From: Streptomyces meridianus
Lineage (GTDB): Bacteria > Actinomycetota > Actinomycetes > Streptomycetales > Streptomycetaceae
Assembly: GCF_023703325.1 (NCBI RefSeq)
Contig: NZ_JAMQGM010000028.1
Coordinates: forward strand, 1 to 64,000
Direction of reading: 5' to 3'
Length of the DNA stretch: 64,000 nt
Under the pieces are notes generated by a model that had not been told where the DNA came from, did no database searches, and was given only the letters and a program-made list of their open reading frames with translations. This document shows positions 17,035 to 26,052 of this stretch, piece by piece (position 1 is the first letter of the stretch; every line of letters starts with the position of its first letter). Both the position numbers and the translations under genes were made by a program.

Positions 17035-18174
17035 TCAGCCGGCCGAGACCGCCCAGGCGGTCTCGGCCGCCGTCGTTGCCGCGCCGGCGTCCGCGGGCAG
17101 CCCGGACGCCTTCAGGGAGGCCGCCAGACCGTCCAGGCAGCGCAGCACCGTGGAGAGCGAGGCGTCCGGGCCGTAGTGGTTCACCCGGAGCATCTCCCGG
17201 GCCAGGGCGCCACCGCCGGCGGCGAGGGGCAGCGGCCGGGCACCGTCGGAGTCGATCGCGGCCAGAGCGGTCGTCACGAGCGCACGGGCGTCGGCCGACG
17301 CGGGGGCGCGCAGTGTGGTGGCGGCGGGCGCAGCCTCGCGGTCCTCACCGACGTAAGGGCGCAGCCCCTCGTCGCCCTGCTCGTTCATGGCCCGCACGCC
17401 GGCCCGGGTCGCGGCGGAGGCGGCCCGGTGGCGGGCGACGACCGTGTCGAGGCCGTCCGCCTCGATCCGGTCGATGCACGCCTCGAGGGCCAGCATCTCC
17501 AACTGGGCCGGGGCGTGCGGCAGCACGGTGCGGCCGGTGTCGATCCAGCGCTCCTTCCAGTCCAGCAGGGACAGGTAGGAGCGGCGCGGCGCCTGCGGGT
17601 TGGCGCGGATGCGCTCCCAGGCGCGGTCGCTCACCGACACCGCGGACACGCCGGCCGGTCCTCCCATGGCCTTCTGTGCGCCGACGACGCACAGGTCGAC
17701 CCCCCACGCGTCGGTGAGCAGCGGCTCGGCGGCGACGGAGGCGACCGCGTCCACCATGAGCAGCGCGCCGTGCTCGCGGACGAGCGGGCCGATCTCCGCG
17801 ACGGGGTTGGTGTTGCCTGTGGCGGCCTCGGCGTGCACGAGGGACACCAGTCCGGTCTCCGGGTGGTCGGCCAGGGCCTTGGCGACGAGACCTGCGGACG
17901 CCGCGGTGTCGTAGGGGACCTCGAGGTCGACGACGGTGGCGCCGCAGTCGCGCAGCCAGCCGCCGAACGTCTGGCCGTACGGGCCGGTGACGACGTTCAG
18001 CGCCGTCGAGCCGGGGCGGGCGGCGGAGCGGATGCAGCCCTCGAGCGGCAGCAGCGCCTCGCCCTGCATGACGAGCACGTCGGCGTCGGTGTGCAGGAGG
18101 GCGGCGACCCGCTGCTCGATCGACGCGAACCGTTCGGCGGTCAGCGGTGCGAGGTCGAGGAAGGGGTGGGACAC
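17035..18174 (-). CDS. PLP-dependent alanine-glyoxylate aminotransferase family protein
   Basis: A class V fold-type I PLP enzyme of 379 residues. The cofactor Asp is in LLMVDAVASVAAEP and the Schiff-base Lys in CVVGAQKAMGGPAGV, the pattern of serine-pyruvate/alanine-glyoxylate transaminases. The small-domain Arg that usually binds substrate carboxylate is in MLRVNHYG. It probably exchanges amino groups between alanine or serine and glyoxylate; a desulfurase role is less likely because no Cys loop is seen. The GTG start at 18174 gives MSHPFLDLAPLTAERF. It is a single gene facing the permease and back-to-back with the toxin-antitoxin pair. Confidence 0.85.
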   Translation of the reverse strand: MSHPFLDLAPLTAERFASIEQRVAALLHTDADVLVMQGEALLPLEGCIRSAARPGSTALNVVTGPYGQTFGGWLRDCGATVVDLEVPYDTAASAGLVAKALADHPETGLVSLVHAEAATGNTNPVAEIGPLVREHGALLMVDAVASVAAEPLLTDAWGVDLCVVGAQKAMGGPAGVSAVSVSDRAWERIRANPQAPRRSYLSLLDWKERWIDTGRTVLPHAPAQLEMLALEACIDRIEADGLDTVVARHRAASAATRAGVRAMNEQGDEGLRPYVGEDREAAPAATTLRAPASADARALVTTALAAIDSDGARPLPLAAGGGALAREMLRVNHYGPDASLSTVLRCLDGLAASLKASGLPADAGAATTAAETAWAVSAG

Positions 18175-18287
18175 GGGCTGCTCACTTCGTGCGGGTGCGG
18201 TGGGGCGCGGGATGGCTTCTGGGGCGCGTGGTGGGGGCGTGCGCCGCCCCGGTGAGCGTACAGCGTGGGTGGATCAGCTCAGTTGAA

Positions 18288-18303
18288 AGAAGTGTACACT
18301 TCT
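18288..18303 (+). promoter_or_regulatory. Perfect palindrome, probable TA autoregulatory operator
   Basis: AGAAGTGTACACTTCT is a perfect 16-bp palindrome ending five bases before the antitoxin ATG. Phd/YefM antitoxins repress their own operons through such palindromes. Confidence 0.85.
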
Positions 18304-18307
18304 GCGC

Positions 18308-18562
18308 ATGAGTGACACCTTTCCGATGACGGAAGCCCGCGCACGTTTCGGCTCGCTCGTGCGCCGGACGGCACATGCCCGGGAACGCATCACCATCACT
18401 GATCACGGTCAGCCGGCCGCCGTGCTGATAAATCCCCAGGAACTCGCGGACATCGAGGACGCACTTGCCCTCGCCGAGTACCGCGCCCGTTCCGAATCCG
18501 GACGGGCGAGGACGGTCGGGCACGAGGAGGTCCGCGAACGACTGGGCCTGGGGCGTGAATGA
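18308..18562 (+). CDS. Type II antitoxin, Phd/YefM family
   Basis: An 84-residue antitoxin. The N-terminal DNA-binding fold is MTEARARFGSLVRRTAHARERITITDHGQPAAVLI, typical Phd/YefM, and the C-terminal half (DIEDALALAEYRARSESGRARTVGHEEVRERLGLG) is the flexible toxin-neutralising segment. Its stop overlaps the toxin start by four bases (ATGA), which ensures antitoxin is made first. The palindrome directly upstream should be its operator. Confidence 0.92.
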   Translation: MSDTFPMTEARARFGSLVRRTAHARERITITDHGQPAAVLINPQELADIEDALALAEYRARSESGRARTVGHEEVRERLGLGRE

Positions 18563-18810
18563 GTTACAGCATCATCTGGGACGAGCGCGCCGTCGATGCG
18601 GCAGCCCGGTTCCTCAAGGAGGACCCGGAGGGGCTGCGGCAGCTGTTCGCCGGTATCGACCTCCTGGCCGATGATCCGCGACCCGTGGGGGCGGCCGAGT
18701 ACGGGTCGCCCGACCTGAGGCGCATGCATGTCGGCCGGTACCGCGTTCTCTACGAGATCGTCAACTCGACGGTCACCATCATCGTCATCCATGTCGGCAG
18801 CCTCGGCTGA
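18559..18810 (+). CDS. Type II toxin, RelE/ParE family
   Basis: An 83-residue RelE-fold protein. The pattern MSYSIIWDERAVDAAARFLKED, the LADDPRPVGAAEYGSPDLRRMHVGRYRVLYEIV core and the terminal VTIIVIHVGSLG strand match RelE mRNA interferases that cleave ribosome-bound mRNA. The basic core residues (RRMHVGRYR) and the Arg/Tyr pair used for catalysis are present, so it looks intact. It is coupled to the antitoxin. Confidence 0.92.
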   Translation: MSYSIIWDERAVDAAARFLKEDPEGLRQLFAGIDLLADDPRPVGAAEYGSPDLRRMHVGRYRVLYEIVNSTVTIIVIHVGSLG

Positions 18811-18819
18811 CCAGGATCC

Positions 18820-18853
18820 GGTCCGGCATCCGTGGACGTGCGGATGCCGGACC
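18820..18853. terminator. Hairpin between toxin and argS
   Basis: A perfect 13-bp stem (18820-18832 and 18841-18853) with an eight-base loop in the gap between convergent genes. Confidence 0.75.
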
Positions 18854-18860
18854 GCCGTGC

Positions 18861-20627
18861 TCAGAGCCGCTCGGGGGCGCGGATGCCCAGCAGCGACATG
18901 CCCTGGCGCAGGGTGCGCGCGGTGACGTCGCACAGGAACAGCCGGTTCTCGACGGCCGCCGGGCTCTCCGCCTTCAGGACCGGGCACTGGTCGTAGAAGG
19001 TCGTGTAGAGCGAGGCGAGCTGGAAGAGGTAAGAGGCCAGCTTGTGCGGCTCGTACGTCTCCGCCACGCCCTCCAGCGTCGCCGAGAACTCGTCCAGGTG
19101 CAGGCCCAGCGCGCGCTCCGCCGGCGCCAGCGGCAGTTCCGGGTGCGCGGCGGGCCGGGTGCCCCCGGCCTTCCGGAGGATCGACTGGATCCGGGCGTGG
19201 GCGTACTGGAGGTAGACGCTGGTGTCGCCGTTCAGCGAGACCATGCGGTCCAGGTCGAAGACGTAGTCGCGGGTCATGGACGTTGACAGGTCCGCGTACT
19301 TCACGGCGCCGATGCCGACCTGGGCGGCCCGCTCCGCGATCTCCTGCTCCGTGAGGTCCTGCGCCTTCTCCCGGACGACCGCAGCGGCGCGGCCGATCGC
19401 CTCGTCGAGCAGGTCGACAAGGCGGACGGTCTCGCCCTCACGGGTCTTGAACGGCTTGCCGTCCTTGCCCAGCACGGTGCCGAAGGCGAGCTGGCGGGCC
19501 GCACCCTCGGGCAGCCAGCCGGCCCGGCGAGCGGTCTCGAACACCATCTTGAAGTGCAGCGCCTGCCGGGCGTCCACGACGTACAGCAGGGTGTCGGCCT
19601 TGAGCGTGCCGACCCGGTCGCGGACGGCGGCGAGGTCGGTCGCCGCATAGCCGAAGCCGCCGTCGGACTTCTGGACGATGAGCGGCACCGGGTTGCCGTC
19701 CGGGCCCTTCACGTCGTCGAAGAACACGCACAGGGCGCCCTCGCTGCGGACCGCGACGCCCGACTCCTCGAGATCCTTCACCACGGTCTGGAGGTCGTCG
19801 TTGTACGCGCTCTCGCCGACGACGTCCGCGTCGAGGATCTCCACGTCGAGCTTGTCGTAGACATCCTGGAAGTAGATCTTCGACTCGTCGACGATCTTGT
19901 GCCACAGGTCGCGGGTCTCCCGGTCCCCGGCCTGGAGGTCGACCACCCGGCGGCGGGCCCGGTCCTTGAACTCCTCGTCGGAGTCGAAGAGGGCGCGCGA
20001 CGCCTTGTAGAGCCGGTTGAGCCGCGCCATGGCGGCCTCGCCCTCGCCGTCGCCACCCGCGGCGTCGGACTCGTGGTCCAGCTCGTGGGGGTGCTCGACC
20101 AGGTACTGGATGAGCATGCCGAACTGGGTGCCCCAGTCGCCGATGTGGTGCCGGCGCACGACGTTCTCGCCCCGGTGCTCCAGGATCTGCACGATCGCGT
20201 CACCGATGACGGTCGAGCGCAGGTGCCCGACGTGCATCTCCTTGGCGACGTTCGGCTGCGAGTAGTCGATCACCGTGGTCCCCGGGGTCGCGGCGTAGGG
20301 CACACCGAGCCGGTCGTCCGCGGCACGGGCGGCCAGCGTCGACGTGATCGCCTCGTCGGACACGGTGATGTTGAGGAAGCCGGGGCCGGAGACCTCGATC
20401 CCGGCGATCAGCTCACCGGCCGACAGGCTCGCGACGACCTTGGCCGCCAACTCCCGCGGGTTGCTCTTCAGCTTCTTCGCGAGCCCCAGGACACCGTTGG
20501 CCTGGAAGTCCGCCCGGTCGCTTCGTCGCAGCAGCGGGTCGGCGGCGCCGGCCTCCGGCAGGGCTGCCGAGAGGGCGTCCGCGACGCGCTGGTGGACCGA
20601 GGCGGCAAGGGAAGGGACCGAGGCCAT
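18861..20627 (-). CDS. argS: Arginyl-tRNA synthetase
   Basis: Charges tRNA(Arg). A class I synthetase of 588 residues with the N-terminal Add1 domain that recognises the tRNA D-loop (to about residue 110), the HIGH-type motif [17 protein letters not shown], a catalytic core with [10 protein letters not shown], and the family's KMSKS equivalent in [16 protein letters not shown]. The C-terminal DALR anticodon domain ends [16 protein letters not shown]. The ATG at 20627 is chosen; an in-frame start 63 bases upstream adds unrelated residues. It diverges from lysS across a 173-bp gap. Confidence 0.97.
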   Translation of the reverse strand: MASVPSLAASVHQRVADALSAALPEAGAADPLLRRSDRADFQANGVLGLAKKLKSNPRELAAKVVASLSAGELIAGIEVSGPGFLNITVSDEAITSTLAARAADDRLGVPYAATPGTTVIDYSQPNVAKEMHVGHLRSTVIGDAIVQILEHRGENVVRRHHIGDWGTQFGMLIQYLVEHPHELDHESDAAGGDGEGEAAMARLNRLYKASRALFDSDEEFKDRARRRVVDLQAGDRETRDLWHKIVDESKIYFQDVYDKLDVEILDADVVGESAYNDDLQTVVKDLEESGVAVRSEGALCVFFDDVKGPDGNPVPLIVQKSDGGFGYAATDLAAVRDRVGTLKADTLLYVVDARQALHFKMVFETARRAGWLPEGAARQLAFGTVLGKDGKPFKTREGETVRLVDLLDEAIGRAAAVVREKAQDLTEQEIAERAAQVGIGAVKYADLSTSMTRDYVFDLDRMVSLNGDTSVYLQYAHARIQSILRKAGGTRPAAHPELPLAPAERALGLHLDEFSATLEGVAETYEPHKLASYLFQLASLYTTFYDQCPVLKAESPAAVENRLFLCDVTARTLRQGMSLLGIRAPERL

Positions 20628-20800
20628 GGGTTGCGAACCGTTCCGTTGGGGTGGAAGGGGATTCCGGTCAGTATCCCACGGAGGGGCCACCGGTTTTCCG
20701 CCGGAGCCGGGCCCGCCCGGGGACGGGTCCGGCCGGAAAACCAGGTGTGCCCGTCTGGGACAATGGGGTCGCCAGACTTTCGAGGAAGGACGTGCCGATC

Positions 20801-22531
20801 GTGGCTCAGAGCACTGAGACCGACTGGGTCTCCCGTTTCGCGGACGAGGTCATTGCCGAGGCGGAGCGTCGCGCGCCCGGCAAACCGATCGTCTGTGCTT
20901 CGGGCCTCAGCCCGTCCGGGCCGATCCACCTCGGCAACCTGCGCGAGGTCATGACGCCCCACCTCGTCGCCGACGAGATCCGGCGGCGAGGGCACGAGGT
21001 CGTCCACATCCTGTCCTGGGACGACTACGACCGGTTCCGCAAGGTACCGGCAGGCATCGATGCGTCCTGGTCGGAGCACATCGGCAAGCCGCTGACGACC
21101 GTTCCCGCGCCTCCCGGCAGCTCCCACCCGAACTGGGCCGAGCACTTCAAGGCGCCCATGGTCGAGGCGCTCGCCGACCTGGGCATCGAGTACCACCCGA
21201 TCAGCCAGACCGAGCAGTACACCTCCGGCGCGTACCGCGAGCAGATCCTCTTCGCCATGCGCGAGCGCAGCCGCATCGACGCCGTCCTCGACCGCTACCG
21301 GACGAAGGACAAGCCCGCCGCGCCCAAGAAGCAGCAGAAGGGCAAGCTCGACGAGGCGGAGGCGGCGGCTGCCGAGGCCGCCGCGGAGGGCTCGGGTGCG
21401 GCGTCCGAGGACGACGGGTCCTCCTCGTCGGCCGGTTACTTCCCGTACAAGCCCTACTGCTCGGCCTGCGACCGCGACCTGACCACGGTCACCGCGTACG
21501 ACGACCGGACCACCGAGCTGTCGTACACCTGCGGGTGCGGGCATGCCGAGACCGTGCTCCTCTCCGAACACAACCGCGGCAAGCTGGTGTGGAAGGTCGA
21601 CTGGCCGATGCGCTGGGCGTACGAAGGCGTGATCTTCGAGCCGTCGGGCGTCGACCACTCCTCGCCCGGCTCCTCGTACGTGGTCGGCGGCCAGATCGTG
21701 AAGGAGGTCTTCGGCGGTGAGCAGCCGATCGGACCGATGTACGCGTTCGTCGGCATCAGCGGCATGGCCAAGATGAGCAGTTCGAAGGGCGGAGTGCCGA
21801 CCCCGGCCGACGCCCTGCGGATCATGGAGGCACCGCTGCTGCGCTGGCTGTACGCGCGCCGTCGGCCCAACCAGTCCTTCAAGATCGCGTTCGACCAGGA
21901 GATTCAGCGGCTCTACGACGAGTGGGACGCGCTCGGCCGCAAGATCGCCGACGGCACGGCACTGCCCGCGGACCAGGCCGCGCACTCCCGTGCGGTCCGC
22001 ACCGCCGCCGTCGAACTGCCCCGCACCCCGCGCCCGTTGCCCTACCGCACGCTCGCCTCGGTCGTCGACATCACCACCGGGCACGACGAGCAGACGCTGC
22101 GCATCCTGCGCGACCTCGACCCGTCGGACCCGATCCGTTCCCTCGACGAGGCCCGCCCCCGGCTGGACCGCGCCGAGAACTGGATCACCACCCAGGTCCC
22201 GGCGGACCAGCGGACCCAAGTGCGCGACGAGCCGGACACCGGACTCCTCGACTCCCTCGGCCACACGGAGAAGGAGTCGCTGCGGATGCTGCTCGAGTGC
22301 CTGGACGACCACTGGTCGCTCGACGGTCTGACCACGCTCCTGTACGGCGTGCCCAAGCGCCAGGCGGGTCTTTCGGCAGACGCCAAGCCGACGCCCGAAC
22401 TGAAGGTGGCGCAGCGGTCGTTCTTCGCGCTGCTCTACCGGCTGCTGGTCGGCCGGGACACCGGACCGCGACTGCCCACGCTGTTGCTGGCCGTCGGCGC
22501 GGACCGGGTGCGCAAGCTGCTCGGCGCCTGA
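20801..22531 (+). CDS. lysS: Lysyl-tRNA synthetase, class I
   Basis: Charges tRNA(Lys). It is the archaeal-type class I enzyme, common in Streptomyces, not class II. The 576 residues include HLGN of the HIGH motif in [17 protein letters not shown], and KMSSSKG as the KMSKS motif near residue 325. Cys residues in CSACDRD and CGCGHAE form the zinc site. Between them is a 40-residue Lys/Glu/Ala/Ser-rich linker beginning [11 protein letters not shown], probably disordered. GTG 20801 fits AGGAAGGA upstream (11-base spacing); GTG 20792 would be too close to it. Confidence 0.96.
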   Translation: MAQSTETDWVSRFADEVIAEAERRAPGKPIVCASGLSPSGPIHLGNLREVMTPHLVADEIRRRGHEVVHILSWDDYDRFRKVPAGIDASWSEHIGKPLTTVPAPPGSSHPNWAEHFKAPMVEALADLGIEYHPISQTEQYTSGAYREQILFAMRERSRIDAVLDRYRTKDKPAAPKKQQKGKLDEAEAAAAEAAAEGSGAASEDDGSSSSAGYFPYKPYCSACDRDLTTVTAYDDRTTELSYTCGCGHAETVLLSEHNRGKLVWKVDWPMRWAYEGVIFEPSGVDHSSPGSSYVVGGQIVKEVFGGEQPIGPMYAFVGISGMAKMSSSKGGVPTPADALRIMEAPLLRWLYARRRPNQSFKIAFDQEIQRLYDEWDALGRKIADGTALPADQAAHSRAVRTAAVELPRTPRPLPYRTLASVVDITTGHDEQTLRILRDLDPSDPIRSLDEARPRLDRAENWITTQVPADQRTQVRDEPDTGLLDSLGHTEKESLRMLLECLDDHWSLDGLTTLLYGVPKRQAGLSADAKPTPELKVAQRSFFALLYRLLVGRDTGPRLPTLLLAVGADRVRKLLGA

Positions 22532-22544
22532 TTGCGGGTGAGCC

Positions 22545-22584
22545 CGGAGGGCCGCCGGCCCCGGACGGGGACGGCGGCCCTCCG
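22545..22584. terminator. Hairpin between lysS and the DUF2637 gene
   Basis: A perfect 13-bp stem (22545-22557 and 22572-22584) with a 14-base loop in a convergent gap. Confidence 0.7.
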
Positions 22585-22625
22585 CGATGCGCCACCGGTG
22601 CGCCCCGGCCGCGGGCCGGGCGGGA

Positions 22626-23927
22626 TCAGGACGTGTGTTCCATGCGCATCCGGGCCCGGTACTCCCGTACGTGCTGCCGCAGGTGGTTCTCGTTCAGCGG
22701 GCTGCCGTCCTGGAAGCCGATGCCGAAGACGTCCAGTAGGTAGCGGCCGAACTGGTGGGAGTCGGGGAAGGCCCCGTGGTCGGCGGCGTACTTGCGGAAG
22801 GCGCCGTAGTAGGCGTCCTCCTGGGACACGTCGTCGGGCAGGCCGACCACCGGCTGCTCGTCGAGGGCGGGTCCGCCGTGGTCGGTCATGACATCGCGCT
22901 GCGGGGGCAGGAAGGCCGCGGCACCGGCGCCGTAGTGTCCGGCCTGTGCGTTGCTCAGCGTCCGGACCCGGCCCGGACCGACGGGGACGGTGATCTGGGG
23001 GGTCTCGGGCCGGCCGGAGGGGTCGGGGCCGGGATGTGCGGACTGCCATCCCTCGGCGAGCCGGTGCTCCGGATGGGCGGTGGGTTCGGGCTCGGGGTGC
23101 CGGTGGCCGTCCGCGGTGCCGGGGGCGGTGGCCGTCTCGTGGCCCGGGTGGCCGGCGGACTCGCGACCGGTGGTGAGGGAGGGGCGCTCGCCGGTCCCCA
23201 GCGCGCGGTCCACGGCCTCGGCGGAGGGGGGAGGAGCGGACTCGATCCCGGCCGCCGCGTAGCCGGCCGGGGCCGTCTCCGACAGCGGTACGCCGTACCG
23301 GGCGAGGCGGAGCGGCATCAGGGACTCGACGGGGGCCTTGCGGCGCCAGGCCCGGCCGTAGCGGGCACGCAGCCGGGCCTGGTAGACGAGCCGCTGCTGC
23401 TCGAGGCGGATCACCTCGTCGTACGAGCGCAGTTCCCAGAGCTTCATCCGCCGCCAGAGCCGGAAGGTGGAGGGGAAGGCGAGGAGCCACCGGGCGATCC
23501 GCACGGACTCCATGTGCCGGTCGGCGGTGATGTCCGCGATGCGGCCGATGGCATGGCGGGCGGCTTCGACGGCGACGACGAACAGCACCGGGATGACGGC
23601 GTGCATGCCGACACCCAGCGGGTCGGGCCAGGCGGCCGCGCCGTTGAACGCGATGGTGGCCGCGGTGAGCAGCCACGCAGTCTGCCGCAGCAGCGGGAAC
23701 GGGATCCGGATCCAGGTCAGCAGCAGGTCCAGGGCGAGCAGGACGACGATCCCGGCGTCGATCCCGATCGGGAAGAAGAGGGAGAAGGCGCCGAAGCCCT
23801 TCTGTTCGGCCAGCTCGCGCACCGCCGCGTAGGAACCGGCGAAGCCGATTGCTGCGATCACCATCGCGCCGGCGACGACCACGCCGATGAGTATGCGATG
23901 CGTGCGTGTCAGCTCGGTCGCGGCCAC
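22626..23927 (-). CDS. DUF2637 membrane protein (SpdB-like)
   Basis: A 433-residue actinobacterial protein. The first ~140 residues hold four membrane helices (ILIGVVVAGAMVIAAIGFAGSY, GIVVLLALDLLLTWI, TAWLLTAATIAFNGAAAW, MHAVIPVLFVVAVEAARHAI), the DUF2637 core. A basic Trp/Arg-rich helix region and a long Pro/Gly/His-rich spacer follow, then a C-terminal helical domain (YYGAFRKYAADHGAFPDSHQFGRYLLDVFGI) that resembles a small nucleic-acid-binding fold. Related proteins accompany plasmid spread or septum functions in Streptomyces; here there are no plasmid genes, so it is a chromosomal copy of unknown role. The GTG at 23927 has AGGAGGGG eight bases upstream. Confidence 0.83.
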   Translation of the reverse strand: MAATELTRTHRILIGVVVAGAMVIAAIGFAGSYAAVRELAEQKGFGAFSLFFPIGIDAGIVVLLALDLLLTWIRIPFPLLRQTAWLLTAATIAFNGAAAWPDPLGVGMHAVIPVLFVVAVEAARHAIGRIADITADRHMESVRIARWLLAFPSTFRLWRRMKLWELRSYDEVIRLEQQRLVYQARLRARYGRAWRRKAPVESLMPLRLARYGVPLSETAPAGYAAAGIESAPPPSAEAVDRALGTGERPSLTTGRESAGHPGHETATAPGTADGHRHPEPEPTAHPEHRLAEGWQSAHPGPDPSGRPETPQITVPVGPGRVRTLSNAQAGHYGAGAAAFLPPQRDVMTDHGGPALDEQPVVGLPDDVSQEDAYYGAFRKYAADHGAFPDSHQFGRYLLDVFGIGFQDGSPLNENHLRQHVREYRARMRMEHTS

Positions 23928-24037
23928 GCGAGAACCCCTCCTGCAGACGGCTGTTGCCGCCACAGGGTGGCACACATGTTCGCGGCGTGCTGCGGCGGTC
24001 CGTCGTTCCGCAGGTCGGAGCGTCGGCCGGGCGCACG

Positions 24038-24072
24038 CTCAGGAGCCCGGCCGGCGCGGCCGGGCTCCTGAG
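24038..24072 (-). terminator. GC-rich hairpin
   Basis: A perfect 16-bp stem (24038-24053 and 24057-24072) with a three-base loop. It lies downstream of the lipoprotein operon and upstream of the DUF2637 gene on the minus strand, so it probably ends the former's transcript. Confidence 0.7.
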
Positions 24073-24102
24073 TGCACTGTGGGGTGGGGACGGGGATGCG
24101 GA

Positions 24103-24170
24103 CCAAGGCCTGTTGTGAAAGTAGCGTCGTCCGCCCCTGAGCCAGACGGGACTTTCACAACACGCCTTAG
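24103..24170. repeat. Inverted-repeat element, copy A
   Basis: Twenty-base ends (24103-24122 and 24151-24170) pair with two mismatches around a 28-base centre containing GTCCGCCC at 24129-24136. The right end, read inward on the minus strand, is CTAAGGCGTGTTGTGAAAG, and its TAA is the stop codon of the lipoprotein gene. A related element occurs at 49861-49932. Confidence 0.75.
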
Positions 24171-24901
24171 CCGGCCGCTGCGTCCTTGTCCTTGTCCTTG
24201 TCCGAGGAGCCGCCCTTGTTCGCCTCGACCGTCGCGGCCTCGACGTTCTTTGCGGCGTCCTTGGCCCGGGCGAGCATCTTCGAGGCGTCCGGGGAGTCCG
24301 CGTCCTCGTAGCCGGCGCCGTTGTAGTTGACGGTGAAGACGATGTTGGCCGTGCGGACGACGACGACCTGGTTGCGGAACGTGTCGCCGTCCTTGGCGGT
24401 GCTGTACTGCACGGCCTTCGCCTCGTCGCCCAGACCGTTGACGGCGGCGGTCTTCAGCCCCTTCGCACCGGACCGCGGCTTCGCGTTCTCCACCTGCTTG
24501 GTGAAGTACTCCTGTGCCCGCTTCTCGCCCGCGCCGAGCGCCGAGTTGGACTCGAAGCGCTGGAACGATATGTCGAGCCAGCGGAACTGGTAGCCGTCGA
24601 GGCCGTTCCACGAGCAGCTTCCGCGCAGGGTCGTGTCGGAGGTCTTGCCCTCGATGCCGCGCGACTGCTTCGCGTTGGGGACGAGTTCCCGGACCGTCGA
24701 CGCGCTGAGGGCGTGGCAGGGTCTGGGAAGGTCGGCGTACTTCGCGGCGGCGGGTTTCGGCTGCGTGGACGACTTCGTCTTCTCGGGGCTGCTGCCGGAA
24801 CCCTGCCCGCCGGGGCCGGCGGAGCAGCCGGCGACGAGGGTCACCGGGACGACGGCTGCGCAGGCGAGGAGTCGGGTGAGTCGCGGGGCTGTTCGCTGCA
24901 T
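24167..24901 (-). CDS. DUF3558-like secreted lipoprotein
   Basis: A surface lipoprotein of 244 residues. The signal is MQRTAPRLTRLLACAAVVPVTLVAGCSAG with lipobox VAGC. After a Ser/Lys/Gly linker, the domain PCHALSASTVRELVPNA...CSWNGLDGYQFRWLDISFQRFES matches DUF3558-type proteins, with two Cys likely forming a disulfide. The C-terminus is an Asp/Lys repeat (SSDKDKDKDAAAG). ATG 24901 is preferred because GAAGGA lies directly upstream and the lipoprotein signal starts here. It is downstream of a second, similar lipoprotein gene, 104 bp apart. Function unknown. Its stop codon lies within inverted-repeat copy A. Confidence 0.8.
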   Translation of the reverse strand: MQRTAPRLTRLLACAAVVPVTLVAGCSAGPGGQGSGSSPEKTKSSTQPKPAAAKYADLPRPCHALSASTVRELVPNAKQSRGIEGKTSDTTLRGSCSWNGLDGYQFRWLDISFQRFESNSALGAGEKRAQEYFTKQVENAKPRSGAKGLKTAAVNGLGDEAKAVQYSTAKDGDTFRNQVVVVRTANIVFTVNYNGAGYEDADSPDASKMLARAKDAAKNVEAATVEANKGGSSDKDKDKDAAAG

Positions 24902-25005
24902 GGTTCCTTCGCTCATCTGTCGCTCGGGGCGGTCGGCCGCCCGTTCCATAACGGGCACGGTACGCGTACTGCCGCGGATCGGTGGATTCGCGTCGGCGGA
25001 CGAGG

Positions 25006-25893
25006 CTAGTCGCCGAGCGTCGCAGCGAGCTCCCTGGCCAGGCGCTGGGCCTTTTCCTGCAGGTCCTGGCTCGCCGGACGGGGGCCTTGTGGGGTTGCCC
25101 ACTCGTGGTACTCGACGGTGGTGATGACGTTCGAGGACCGGAAGACGATGGTGATGCCGCGGTGGAGTCCCGACTCGGTGGCGCTGTCGTCGAGGTAAGC
25201 GACGTCACCCAGTTCGTCGAGGGCGCGGGGAGCTGTCCGGGGGTCGGCGGTGTCGTCGGGGGCCGAGGTCCCGCTGTCGCCCCCTTCGGAGGTTTTGCCG
25301 TTCTTGCCGCTTTCGGGCTTCTCGGCGCCCTCGGGGTGCTCCGGCGTTCCCGACGCCTTGTCCGCCGTGTCGTCGACGGCTGACTCGGATGCCGAGGCGG
25401 AGGGTTCGCCCTCGTCCGGCTCGGCGGTGTCCGGAACGGCGGGGATCCCGGCGCCGGCCGCCATCTTGTCGTAGAGCTCCTGGGCGCGGTCGTCGTCGCT
25501 GACCGCGGGGTCGTAGGAGACCACCCGTTCGAAGTCGACGTTGATGTGGTGGGAGGCTGCCGGCCCCTCGGCCTTCCACTGGCACCCGGAGCTCCGGTCG
25601 GTGTCGTAGGTCACCGCGGGCTCGCCCTGGTACGCCTTCTTGCGCTCGGAGCCGTCGAGTTCCTGGATGCCCGGGAGCAGCGCGCGCAGGGTGCCGCGGG
25701 GGATCGATCCGCAGGCCTGGGGCAGTGAGCGGTGCTTGCCCGGTTCGGCGTCCGTGGTGACGGTCGCCGTGCCGTCGGATGCGGAGCCCTCGCCGGACAC
25801 CCCACCGGATCCCTCCGAGGAGCATCCGGTGAGGCCGATGAGCAGCGCCGCCACGGACAGTGCGGCACCTGCTGCGTATGCCTTCGGCTGCAC
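25006..25893 (-). CDS. DUF3558-like secreted lipoprotein
   Basis: A 295-residue lipoprotein with signal YAAGAALSVAALLIGLTGCSS (lipobox LTGC). The core has the paralogous pattern PQACGSIPRGTLRALLPGIQ...SGCQWKAEG...INVDFERVVSYDP, with two Cys in the same places as its neighbour. A ~70-residue acidic Ser/Asp/Glu/Pro insert (SASASESAVDDTADKASG onward) sits before the final strand FRSSNVITTVEYHEW. The pair look like tandem duplicates that have diverged. The gene is divergent from rtcB. No function is known. Confidence 0.8.
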   Translation of the reverse strand: MQPKAYAAGAALSVAALLIGLTGCSSEGSGGVSGEGSASDGTATVTTDAEPGKHRSLPQACGSIPRGTLRALLPGIQELDGSERKKAYQGEPAVTYDTDRSSGCQWKAEGPAASHHINVDFERVVSYDPAVSDDDRAQELYDKMAAGAGIPAVPDTAEPDEGEPSASASESAVDDTADKASGTPEHPEGAEKPESGKNGKTSEGGDSGTSAPDDTADPRTAPRALDELGDVAYLDDSATESGLHRGITIVFRSSNVITTVEYHEWATPQGPRPASQDLQEKAQRLARELAATLGD

Positions 25894-26052
25894 GGCTGCG
25901 GCTCCTCCCGGACGAAAAGCTTTGGCGCCCGTTGGCGGGCGGTGAACACAATGTCTACCGCACGCACCGCTTCACCTGCCGGGCCGCTGTCGTGTTTGCC
26001 ATGTCAGGTGATGTTTTTGCTGTGTGCGTTGAATAAGGGGAATGGGGGAATC

